From assembly GCA_037178855.1 (NCBI GenBank), contig JASJZC010000001.1:1054001-1118000 (forward strand): DNA of 64,000 nt, written 5' to 3'. Positions 33,120 through 43,777 of this stretch are shown here, piece after piece (positions within the stretch are counted from its first letter, which is position 1; every line of letters starts with the position of its first letter). This DNA is from Oscheius sp. JU75 (lineage: Eukaryota; Nematoda; Chromadorea; Rhabditida; Rhabditidae). A model generated the notes under the pieces. That model worked only from the letters and a program-made list of their open reading frames with translations, ran no database searches and had not been told where the DNA came from. Both the position numbers and the translations under genes were made by a program.

Positions 33120-33192
33120 GCCTGCATAGCTCAGTCGGTTAGCACTCAGTTTTCAAAACTAAAGAGGTCGGGTTCGATTCCCGCCCAGGTCT
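33120..33192 (+). tRNA. tRNA-like sequence, probable pseudogene (loop TTTCAAA, formal anticodon TCA)
   Basis: Good box A (ATAGCTCAGTCGGTTAGCAC) and box B (GGTCGGGTTCGATTCCCGC), at 73 nt tRNA length and ending in a T-run. The T-stem pairs and the anticodon stem CAGT/ACTA partly pairs, but the acceptor stem GCCTGCA pairs poorly with the 3' end. The 5' half resembles tRNA-Lys. The formal TCA anticodon would read UGA; with the weak acceptor stem the safest reading is a decayed tRNA. Confidence 0.4.
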
Positions 33193-33284
33193 TTTTTATT
33201 ACAAGCCCCCTCTAAAACACTCCCAGAGTGGTTTTTGGGTCATTTTGTAGGGCAATAATCGTCGTATTTTCCAATTTGAAAATA

Positions 33285-33450
33285 CTAACCTTCTCTGAGC
33301 GACACTGTCAATGCAGCGAAGCTTCCAGCAGCGATTTCTCCGGCTCCGAAGCCGAGAAAACCAACGGCGGCCGCGATCACGATGGGGCGGCAACTGCTCC
33401 CACAGCTCCCGAGATCCACCAGAACTTTGTGTCGACCTTCTGAAAAGACT
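33285..33450 (-). pseudogene. Broken IFI27/ISG12-family exon
   Basis: On the minus strand one frame gives SGAVGAVAAP and the next frame continues IVIAAAVGFLGFGAGEIAAG SFAA, a clear ISG12 core homologous to exon 4 of the neighbouring gene. The two halves are out of register by one base at a C-run (position about 33386). No matching final exon (ITPA...) follows. Most likely a third family member inactivated by a 1-nt deletion and partial loss. Confidence 0.65.
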
Positions 33451-35598
33451 TTTTGCAGGAAATTTCTGCTGAAAAGTGGCAAGAAAAGTAAGAAGAGTAT
33501 TACAGGTGGAGGTAACTGGTTACGCAATACATTCCAATAAAAAGTACTATAAAAATAGCGATAGAGATGATTTATTCCCCTCAACAGCATAGCAAGGTAT
33601 CAACAAAAACAACTAATTTTCTCGGGGAGACGATTGCTTCTTTTTGACGACATCAACAGGGTGTCTCTTGTTTCCCAGCTCTGCAGTTACGAAATGCCGT
33701 AGGGAGCTTCGTCTAGAAGTGTAAATGTAAGTCAGAGGCACTTAAGAATTCTTTAAAGGTGGTATGCGAAAGGTCTCGCGAGGAAATTACAGTAACCCGG
33801 GCTCAGAATGTCAGAGTTTTGTGTTTACAGCCATTTTTCAGTCGTTTTGACATTGATATGGATTCAAGGCCTAAATAAATCTACTTAACGGCCATTTTGT
33901 GGAAAAATCTGCCAGAAAAACGCCTGAAAAAGCGTGGAAGCCGAAAGTGAGGCTCTCACGCCACTGAACACCCTATTCTGAAAGTTTCACAATTTTTAGA
34001 GAAGGAGAGAAAGGAAATGGAGAAAAGAGCTGGAGTACTTCGGCACAAAAGTTGACAGAGCTGTCTCTGTAACTGGTTACGTCACCACGGACTCAGATAT
34101 GAGCGTGCATTAAAATAGAGCCAGACTTAACAGACAGGCAGCAAGGTCTCTAGAACATTTCCAATCAGACATCCTCTTTCTCGGTGGTTTCAGCCTCAAA
34201 CAGTACGAGATCCAGTAGAGTACAGAGATAGAAAACGTCCCTTTGAATCTGATTTGAACTACACACTTCTCACATCGAATACCACCTCTTTCTTCCAAGA
34301 TTACAGCCACAATATCTTGGGTATTGTAGCCGTACTTCCTCTAGGAAAACAGCCACATTACTTCTAGAAACAGCTTATCTAAAAACACCCCATCCACTGT
34401 AGTCTTTTTACCCGCTCAGAAATCTCTTCTCCCAGATTCTCATTCCTAATCTCAAATGAAATCAGAAAATGACATAAAACTTTGACGAAGTTCTGTTCAG
34501 GAAAACCGCTATAAATCGCCGTGAAAAGTACGGATGTTTGATTTGCTAATTAACTGGAAAACCAGGACTTTTTGAAGCTTCTTTTCCCTCCAGAAAAGTT
34601 GAGGTAAAGGACATGTTACCCCATGTTCCAACGCCAAAACATTGCTATTTTGAAGAGTCAGACGATCACCAGAAGGGGGAGTAAACATTCTTCGTCATTT
34701 CACTTGTAGTATCACTAGCCACATGGAATTTTAGTCGAGGTCATCCATCTCTCTGCTAAACAAGAAACGTCTGTTTGCCATATTTCGCGCGTGTGTTTGT
34801 TGGTCATCAGGCCATGATCGTGCGAAGTTTGAAATAACCTATCTGCCCTTTCTTTTGAAGTTCTCTCCATTTTAACAAGGCAAAAAATTTGTCAGACTGT
34901 CTATGTCAACCTGTCCCAGACTGTCACTATCAACTGCGTTCTAGCCTGTTTTTGTCACATCATCTCCCGGTCAAACTGTCATTTTCGTATGTTTCTGTCA
35001 AACTTTATACCCCTTGTCAATCTACTGTCTCGGTCAATTTTACCTATGCAGTTGTCCAACTCGCCTACTTATCCTGTCCCTCTGTCTGATACTGACTGCT
35101 CCATCTGTCACTTTCCAATACGTCTGTCAGCCTGCCAACCTTATCCTATTCCTTTTTACCTATCCTTTTCTACTCTGTCACCCTCTTCCCATGTCTCTGT
35201 CCTGTCCATCCAACAATCCTATTTCTCTCAAGCGGACTCTGTAACTGATAAAGTCTCTCACTCTCTCGCCCTCTTTGATAAATTGTGTCAGCCCTGTCTC
35301 ATCAAACTGACAAAAAAAGAGATGTAACTTGATATCCAGATTTTCTACTTTTTTTTCGCAGGTTTCTCCTAGAAAACATCTACTTCTACATACCCCCAAC
35401 AAGTCAATTATAGTTAATTACCCTCTTCACATCCCTCCTCCTTTTTTATGGGTCGCGCAGCCCCCAAAAACAACAGCTGTGGCATGGTCATTTGTGGTCG
35501 CTCCCGACCCCAAGTAAACAAGCGATTTTTGGCTTCTCTCGCTTCGCTTGATTCCAATTTTGTTCGAGTTTTCAGCATTGTTTTCGTTCATCATAGCC
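33451..35598. other. Gene-poor stretch with degenerate CTGTCA reiteration
   Basis: No supportable gene. Between about 34890 and 35300 the plus strand repeatedly uses CTGTCAA/CTGTCCC/CTGTCTC words at irregular 12-30 bp spacing. This is a cryptic simple sequence akin to the one inside the 5'-nucleotidase intron at 47140-47650. Confidence 0.5.
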
Positions 35599-38500
35599 AT
35601 GGAGACCCTCGAAGGACTAGCATCAAGCAGCTATCTATGGCTCGGAGCAGCAGGGATTCTTCTTTCTATACGTGAGTGAAATTCGGGGGTATGGCAATGT
35701 AATCTGGGTAGTAAAAAATGGGAACACATGTTTTCGAACTCCAATTCACTATAAAGTTTCTTAGAAGGCAAGTTAGTGAAGAAGTACCCTGAAGTTTGTT
35801 GCAAGCAATTTAGCAACTATTTCCGAGAGAATGTTTGTGGGCACAATAACCTTGGTAAAAAAGTTTGTAAACAAGCAACAAACTGGTCCATTACCTAGAA
35901 GAAAGTGGAGAAGTTTCTTGGAAAAGGGTCAGCAATATGTTTCCTAATTTGTTTGGAGTTTTGTATAGATTGCTTGCTACTTTGTTAGCCTACAGGTTAG
36001 CCCATTTTGCTTGGGGGAAGCGGATAGAAATACTAGGGAAGTGGAAGGGAACAAACTTCGGGGGGCAAAAAGTAGGTTTTTTTGTCCAGGGGACCGAAGT
36101 TGGATTGATTCTTCCAACTCTGAGCACCTTGTTACAGTCAAAAATGTCAAAAAAAAAGTATCAGGCATTTAGCTCACTCTGAAGAACAAAACTTAGGCAA
36201 AGACTCCTTTTGTGACACCGTAGCATTTGGCATTTTGCCCAAAAACATTGTCAAACAGCTGATAAAATTGGACTTTTTTGCTTAGGCCAGGAAAAAGATG
36301 TATTCGGGGGACGCTTTTACCAGCAAAAAGAGTCACAAAAATGTCGCTAGTCAGTCCCAAAATTGTGCTATTTGTCCAGAGTGCACGAGGAATAGGTTCC
36401 AAGGTGTTTCGGACCATATTTTGTACTTTGTCTGAGATCAAAGGAGCAGCAGAGACTGGACTCTACGCACCAGAGATCACATCTGAGTAGAGTTGATCTC
36501 TGATTCAGAGACTCTTCCGAGAGATGAGACAAAGACAGTCGCGGCTATTCGACCAGAGGCCATTCGGAGCCAGTGGCTACTAGCCAGTATCCATCTCGAG
36601 TTTACCGCCGCCAGTGTATCCAGGGAAGTTGTTCGAAGGGCAAAAATAGCAATTAGTCAGCCCGAAAAGCAGCTATTTTCGTCGAAGAAACATGCATATG
36701 ACGAAGAGCCTCCTTGAACAGCACACTATCAGCTGCTGCCTCTCCTGAGTCTTTGCACTTCAGCCTATTTTATGGTACGAACTCGCCAAATTTCGTCGAA
36801 TGATCACGAAACTCGAGTTTCATGGTTGTTTTCCTTACAATTCATCGCACAAACCTTATAGCAGGTAGCAGAAAATAGGCAAGCAACATTTAGACGCTGG
36901 GTAGAAAAAGATGGGGCTGAGACATACGAAATCTGAATTTAGAAAAACCATGCATCCGCAAATGTTTCACCAAGTACCGTCGAGGCGTCCAGACACTTCT
37001 GACATTCAAGAAGCAGTTACTCCCCCCAGAAGTACAAAACGTGCGAAATAATCTTACCAAAGAATCTCTCGAAAACTTTGCTCTTTCTTCCCATCCAACA
37101 GTTCAAAAGAGCTTCAACCACACTAGACTCTAGACACCGACCCCACTCGTCCAAGAAATGAATCCCAACCAAAGAGAAAGAAACAGCCGTGTGCTCAGAG
37201 TCCACTAGCCTCCAGTCGAGTCTTTATTGACCCTCTGTCTCTCTGATAAGAGCCCCAGAGACGTTGTGCCAATGGCAAGCTAGGGTCCATAGCATCTTTT
37301 CCCCTTACTTCCAGTAAAAAACCTATTTCAGAAGCCGGTCTAATGGACCAGGTCATTGAAATCGTCGTCCTAACTGCCAAAATCCTCATTTTCACTCTAA
37401 TTGGAATCGTCAAAGCCTGTCTGCCTGTCGGTATCCTGCCAAGAAAGAATGTTAGGGGTGAGTTTAAGCCCAAATCACTAATTCTAACACAAAATAAAAA
37501 ATAATTATCACCCTTGTTCTGTCTAAAAATTCCCAATTTTTAGGCCAAATCGTCCTCATAACCGGCTCGGGAAGTGGTTTAGGTCGCCTCATGGCCAAAG
37601 AATTCGCAGTTCTGGGAGCCAAATTAGTACTTTGGGACGTGAACGAGAAAGGCAATAAGGAGACCCAAAAGCTGGTGGAATCTCTGGGAGCTCAGGTGGG
37701 TCAAAATCTACAAAAATGGCGGGAAACTGGCTACAGTAATCATCTCGAATCAGACGGAAAATCAGGTTAAAAATTTGATAAGCTATGGACAAATTTATTA
37801 GCTCGAGGAAAATGTGTCCAATAATTGCGAGTGTGTACAGTTACGTTATTACCATAGGGCAAGAGGGTAGAAAAGACAACATTTTCGGCTGTATTTGGGC
37901 ATGGGAAAGTCGTCAAATTTTACGCACAAACATAGGTATCAAATACACGTACATTCTTTGAGAAAATGAGAAAACTTTTGAAGGAAGTTGGAGGAGCCAG
38001 AGTATATACGTAAGTTTAATTAAAACAAGGGTAGAGGGGAGCAGAGTATTTTGCTTTCACATAGCGTGTTGTTATTAAAACATTAGCTGCAGACATACAA
38101 AAATGGCAAGAGTAGAGGGGGTAGAAGGTGGTTAATTGCTTCTGGGAGAATTACATGTAGAGACAGGGTACGGGGGGCTAGTCAGGCTGTGCTGGAAGTT
38201 ACATTCGTCTCCGAGGGGGCAGAAGCCGCTGATGGAGAATATGTCGCAGCGATCCGAGGATTTCTGAAGTTGAGAGTGGTTAGAAAGAGCGAAAGATAGT
38301 AGGAAAACGGTTTGGGGGACTGACAAGAAAAGGCTCGTAGATCTGTAACAGGCGCCCCGACTCGAATTAATGCACTATTGCGTACTGCACGAAAATCGAA
38401 TTTTTGCATTTTTCAACCGTTACTACCTATTTCTTAGGGTTGTAAGTACGTTTAATCGGCTCAGCACAGGAATATTTAGCTGTTTCCGTCCACTTGGACG

Positions 38501-41482
38501 TCAAAAATATCGAAAAACGCGACCAACAATAACAAACATTTCCTTTTTACATTAATTCCCATTTTCGGGTAAGTTTGTGTTGAAATAAACGTTGATAGGA
38601 TAATATTGAGCCGCTAAATCAATTAAACCCGCTTACAGCCCTAGAAAATGGGTAATAAGGTTAATGCAAAAATCCAATTTTCGTGCAGTACGCAGCAGTG
38701 CGTCAAACAGTTTGTTATAGTACTACCGATATGTTACAGAGACTAGGTGTGGACTGTAGTTCAGGCTCTAGATTGGGCAGGTTTCCCTGGTGCAGGTTCA
38801 AAATTCGCTACTATCGGAAAGGCAGGAAAAAGCTCACCTTATCACTGTCATGATCCTTGATGAAGCCGAGAAATCCGCTAGGTATGGCTGTCGGCGGGAA
38901 CTGGTCCAGTTCATCCGGCATCACGAACGGCATCGAGCTTTCAGGATCATTTTCGAGCAGTGGGGCCTAAAGTTTCGTCATTATGGGACCCATTTGCAAC
39001 AAAATAAAGCGTGATTTGCTGTATCTCGTCGGTTTTTTTTTTTTGTTTAAATCCAACGAGATACCGTAAGGCCAAAAACCCACATTAATGTCCATCATGA
39101 GCTCGATCAGACTCTTAGATTGGCGCGGCTGGCCGCGGCCGAGGGCAAAATTGTGCTGCGGCGTGGGGCACTGATGAGCAGCTGGGCGGTTTAGGAGCAG
39201 AGCCAGCGACGAGGATTGGGACTTTGGTGGGGACGGAGCCCTCTGCTGCTGCGAGTAGACCTTGGTACGATTTCCGAGGATGAGACCAGCATGGGCGGCT
39301 TCCGTTACGGCCAGCTGCGATCGGAGTACCCATTCCAGCTGAGCTGTGGTCGGGACTGGGGGCAGTGAGTACTCAAATTTTGGGATTTTAACTGAAAATG
39401 GGCGGGAAGGACTCACAATGTAGTTGTTGTTGTCACTAGACTGGTCGTAGCGCTGCAGCTCCCAGTGTCCGTGAGCGTACCAGCAGCGGCTTCCGTAGCG
39501 GCACTGCTTGCCGGCCATAAAGGTTTGGCAGAGCTGAAAATTTAAATTTTCGAAAGCATTAGAAAGCGAAAACGATCGGATTTTCAAGCAAGTAGCCTTC
39601 TAAGGATACTAGGCTTCCTCTTGACACATTGGGACACTTCGACGAACAGTCCCTGAGCATTTTTAGAGCAAGGGAAGTTCGGAAAAACTCAGAATTGAAG
39701 CTTGGGCGAACATTCTAGACGGAGCCCGAGAGAGCGTCTGTCCATCACAGAAATGGCACTAGGACCTGTCCAGAAACAGTCACCCAAACGAAGCCATGTT
39801 TTTGTATAATCGAGCCTGGTTAACTAAGTTAACGAATAGCCAAGAATCTTACCTTGGTACTGTGTGCACGAGGTCCTCCGCTCACGTTGCTGCTGCCGCT
39901 GTAGTTGTTGTAGTTAGGAGAGCTGCTGGATGATTCCGAGGCCGTATGGCTGCGCGATCCGCGAATCGGGATCTCCTGTCCGACATCGTACTGCTCCGGG
40001 CTGTAGCTGACCGAGTTGCCAGACATGTAGCGTACATCCTGAAGCCATTTGACTTTTTATGAGACTGAAAACAAGGCTTACATCTGGATGGAAGGTCTTG
40101 ATCTGCTGGAGACGGCCATCCTGATAGTTCAAGGTGAAGGACTCGTCATAGAGTGGATGAGTCATGTCCTGATGGAAGGCGGCTTCCATTTGTTCTAAAA
40201 GTAGTTTCGTTGATGGAATGACCGAAAAATGAAGAAAAAGGGAGAAATAGCTGATTTTCCGACATATTCCTCGTGAAACGGGATGGGAACATTCTACACG
40301 CTTTCCCCTCAAGAGAAAAAGCAATCTAAAGGGGTTGCACGCTATATGAAATCGACCAATTTTAGGCTCGTTTTTTTTTTTGCCATTTCCTATCCTCTAG
40401 TTGTAAAACAACATAGTGACCGTTATTATGCATCTTTTTCGGCAATTTAACAAGAAAATAAGCGAGAAAAGGATGCAAAAATGGCGCTTAAATTTTAGGC
40501 CAATCAAGTCAGAAAAAAATTTAAAAGACGCTGCGCACCAACTACTGCTATACGGTAGTTTACGCGCGGCATTTGAATTCAAAATTGGGAACAACAGAGT
40601 TTTTCAGTAAAACAGTCCACATTTTTACACTTTTAGGCCCACGCCTACACTGTAAACCTTGCCAAGAAGGAGGAAATCTATGCCGCTGCCAAAAAGGTCC
40701 AGTCTGAGGTCGGAAACGTCGATATTCTCATCAATAATGCCGGAATTGTCACTGGAAAGAAGCTCTTCGACTCGCCCGACGAGCTGATGGAGCTGACAAT
40801 GGCAGTGAACAGTAATGCTCTTCTTTTCGTGAGTTCAAGTCTAAAAAAAACAGAAAGATCAAATACTTTAGACAGGAAAGAACTTCATTCCCTCAATGCT
40901 CGAGAGGAATCACGGTCACATTGTGACCATCGCTTCCATGGCTGGAAAGACTGGAGTTTCGGGGTTGGTGGACTATTGTGCCTCTAAGCACGCCGCTGTT
41001 GGCTTCCACGAGTCCATGACGGCGGAAATCCACACTCTGAAGGTGAGTAAAGTCTCTCAGAGACAGAGACAGGGTGGCAGCGAGCTAGAAAGGCGTAGAG
41101 ACAGAGGGACCGAGAGGTATAACAACAGCGACAGAGAGACAGAGAAGTCTCTAGATCACCAGACAATAACCTAAAGATCCCATTCCAGAAGGATGGAGTG
41201 AACACGACCGTCGTCTGTCCCTTCTACATCGACACTGGAATGTTTGACGGTGTCCAGACCAAGTCCCCCAACCTCTTGCCAATTCTTGACCCCAAGCTCG
41301 TCATTGAGAGAATAATGGAAGCCATATTGACCAACCAGCGCCTTGTGGCCATTCCCAGATTCTGCTACGTGGTCATGTTCGGTGCCAGTTTCCTCCCGAC
41401 GCGAGTAGTCGAGCTGTTGGCTGATCATTTTGGAGTGAATGAGACCATGGACCACTTCAAGGGGAGGGCCAAGACGAACTAG
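35599..41482 (+). CDS. Membrane-anchored short-chain dehydrogenase (retinol dehydrogenase/17-beta-HSD11-like, SDR16C type)
   Basis: Six exons: 35599-35671, 37332-37457, 37544-37695, 40637-40828, 40872-41042, 41189-41482. The N-terminus is hydrophobic ([16 protein letters not shown] and [19 protein letters not shown]), typical of ER or lipid-droplet SDRs. Then [18 protein letters not shown] (NAD(P) loop), LVLWDVN with Asp after beta-2 (NAD preference), [22 protein letters not shown] (catalytic Ser) and YCASKHA (catalytic Tyr/Lys), followed by [12 protein letters not shown]. All catalytic residues are intact. The first exon is my addition: its phase matches and it lengthens the anchor; without it translation would start at 37343. 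The 2.9 kb third intron contains a complete CCCH gene on the minus strand. Likely substrates are retinoids, steroids or lipids, by family. Confidence 0.88.
38132..40189 (-). CDS. CCCH zinc-finger protein nested in an SDR intron
   Basis: Five exons (40082-40189, 39853-40038, 39084-39533, 38838-38966, 38132-38263) give 334 aa. Finger 1 (about residues 100-119) is [20 protein letters not shown] and finger 2 (about 297-316) is [20 protein letters not shown]. Both have the CX8CX5CX3H spacing of TTP-type RNA-binding fingers. Between them are about 175 residues with Ser/Gln/Pro-rich sequence, so this is not the compact tandem pair of TTP; the wide spacing is unusual. The N-terminus is Ser/Asn/Tyr-rich ([20 protein letters not shown]). 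Related nematode proteins (POS-1, MEX-5, OMA type) regulate maternal mRNAs in oocytes and embryos; a similar role is inference. The gene lies wholly inside the third intron of the opposite-strand SDR. Confidence 0.88.
38371..38702. mobile_element. MITE-like element with about 38 bp terminal inverted repeats
   Basis: Left end TGCACTATTGCGTACTGCAC followed by GAAAATCGAATTTTTGCA. The right end is the complement, running TGCAAAAATCCAATTTTCGT then GCAGTACGCAGCAGTGCG. About 330 bp, AT-rich inside, non-coding. It lies in the last intron of the CCCH gene and therefore inside two genes at once. Both ends are preceded by TTAA, a possible target duplication. Confidence 0.75.
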
Positions 41483-41752
41483 ACACCAAAATTGATCTAC
41501 CATGTGCAATAGTACCTTGAATGAATAAAATTTATAAAATGCCAGTCAAACTGTATCTCTGTATCTCTGCCTCTCTGTCTCACAATCTCTTTGTCTTTTT
41601 TTCTCTCTGTCCCACTCCTTCCGCCAAGACGCGCTGTTTACAAAGCCCCGCGTGACGTCTGCTGCCATCGGCAGTTCTCTGTCCTTATTCGATACTCTCC
41701 CTGCCAATTATAGCCAGTCAGCTGCTCTTATGCACCAGTTTTAGACTGGAAA

Positions 41753-43777
41753 ATGTCTCGTCTCTCTTTAGAAAACCTTATAGAGAGAGGTAGACAGGGT
41801 CTAATTGTAAGTTTTGACCCCTAATCACCCATATTTTTCCTCAGATCATCGCCGATTTCGATCATACCCTGACAGAATATGGCAGTTGCATAACCCATCA
41901 GGCTTTTGACCCAAAAACTACTGTCAAATTGGAACGGGAGACCAAAAGCCTTGCTGAAATGGTCAGAAAACTTGAACTTCAGTACATGGTAGAAATTTCA
42001 GCAATCCGAAATGAATAGTCGATTTACTGCCCGGCTGGGCTTAGTCGCCGAGGAGGAACGCGATCAGCTGTTGACAGACTGGTGCGTTTTTTTTTTGCCT
42101 ACTCTTCCTGAGTTAGAGAGAGAGAGAGAGAGGGGGGGCACGACTGAACACACCACCTGTCCCTCTCTCTGTCTCTCTAATTTCTTTGTTTTTGATCCTC
42201 CTGCCTCTCTAATTCGAAGCATTTCGGTTTCAGGTGGTCCGAGTCGCATGAGATCCTCTGTAAAGTGGGTATTAGCCGAGAGACAGTGAGAGAGTCGAGC
42301 AAGTTTTTGAGGTTTAGGTGAGTGGAAGACTCTGGAGCTCTCTGGGGTTTTTCCTGATCCGATGTACAGTTCTTGTGAGTGTCATTCTCTGTCAGAGACA
42401 GTAAGTTACAGAGACGTGACAGTGTCCGACACCAGTCTTGTGGATCTCTGTTCCTTTATCTCTGACTACAGGCTGTCACTGGTACTGTAACTGTTCCCAG
42501 TTGGTAGTCAAGTACTAAACCTTTTCTCTGTTTCTCAAGGTGCTACCTGTGTCTCTGTCACTTGACTGGAGAGCGACTCTCTGAATTTGATCAGTTTCCC
42601 TAGAATATCGTAGTCATGCGAAACTCAAAAATTTTCACCTTTCTTTTCCTCTACTGTCTCTCTGTCGCTCTCCAAATTTTTGAACGGTTTGAACTCCTAA
42701 TATACATACCAAAGAGTTTAAACAGTCCTTTGAATAAATTGTTTGAGAACATCTTCCTTTCGGGTTTCGGATCCTTTGGACCTCAAGAATTTCTTTGTCT
42801 GGTACTTTACTACTACGCCCACTGAAAAGCCTCACGAATGAAGCCAAAAGATATCTGAGCACCTCTGGTGATCATGTGACTCTCTACCTCTCTCTTGTTC
42901 CCAGCTGACTCCCAGTTGTCTTTAAACTCTGTTTAGTGGTACCATCTTCTAAAAATCTCTGTGACTTTCACCCACCCTGTCCCTCTATCCCCCGTGTCTC
43001 CGACTCTCTGTCTGTCTCTCTCCAACTTCCTGCACCTTCACCGAAACCCTTTTTTGCTTCCTGTCTTTCTGTCTGTCTCAGAAACTGGCTTCTCTCACCT
43101 TGTACTTTGATCCTTCAGAACTGAAACGTCTGACATCTTGAAGCTATGTGAAGCTCACAGCATCCCCTTCATCATAGTCTCAGCAGGACTGGACTTCGTT
43201 ATCCAAGTAGGAATCTGTCAATTACTTGGACATTTCCCAAGAAACGTGGAAATCGTGGCGAACCAGATGATCTTCGGTACAGTGAGTCGTTTTTTTTGTG
43301 GGAGCTGATAAGGGCGAAGAGAGGGTCAGTAAGACCGGGACAAGAGTCCAGGTGAGAGACAGTGACAGAAGCCGAAGGACAGACAAAGAGAGAGACAGAG
43401 AGGAAGAGAAAAAGAGAGAAAGAGAGACAGAGACAGGGAGATAGTGACTCTTTCAGACTGACCACTTGATCACCTTCGGGCCAATCATCCACTCTGAGAA
43501 CAAGGCAGACCACCTCTGGAAGAGAACCACTCTCTTTCAAGAGTTGAGAGACAGAACAGTGTTAGTCATGGGAGATACTGAAGAAGATTTGACTATACTT
43601 GACCACCGGTTCAGTGGTAACAGTTACAGCATCAGTGTCAATCCGAAGCGAGCGGTAAGTAGTCACTGTCACTGTCAATCTCTCTTCCTTCCAGACTCCT
43701 GGATTCGACCAACAGTTCAGAGAAGAAGGTCTCGGATCGGTTCTCGCCGTGCTCAAAGAAATTCTTAGCCGCCAATA
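41753..43777 (+). CDS. Divergent pyrimidine 5'-nucleotidase III-type HAD phosphatase
   Basis: Seven exons join in phase from MSRLSLENLIERGRQGLI. HAD motif I is IIADFDHTLTEYG, motif II IIVSAGLDFVIQ, motif III Lys in ADHLWKRTTLFQE, and motif IV VLVMGDTEEDLTIL. The two Asp of motif I and the acidic pair of motif IV are present, so the phosphatase chemistry should work. The cap region retains the family elements (ARLGLVAEEERDQLLTDWWS). It is clearly related to the next gene (45597-49118) but shorter and much more divergent, so substrate choice may differ. It starts 270 bp after the SDR stop on the same strand. Intron 4 is about 0.8 kb with CTGTCTC sequence. Confidence 0.87.

Noticed and set aside
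26033-33450. Calling the IFI27 cluster an interferon system
   Set aside because: Nematodes have no known interferon; only the protein-family match is supported, not the vertebrate pathway.
36193-36720. Overlapping frames on both strands near 36.2-36.7 kb
   Set aside because: Short, overlapping and without resemblance; inside the first intron of the SDR gene.
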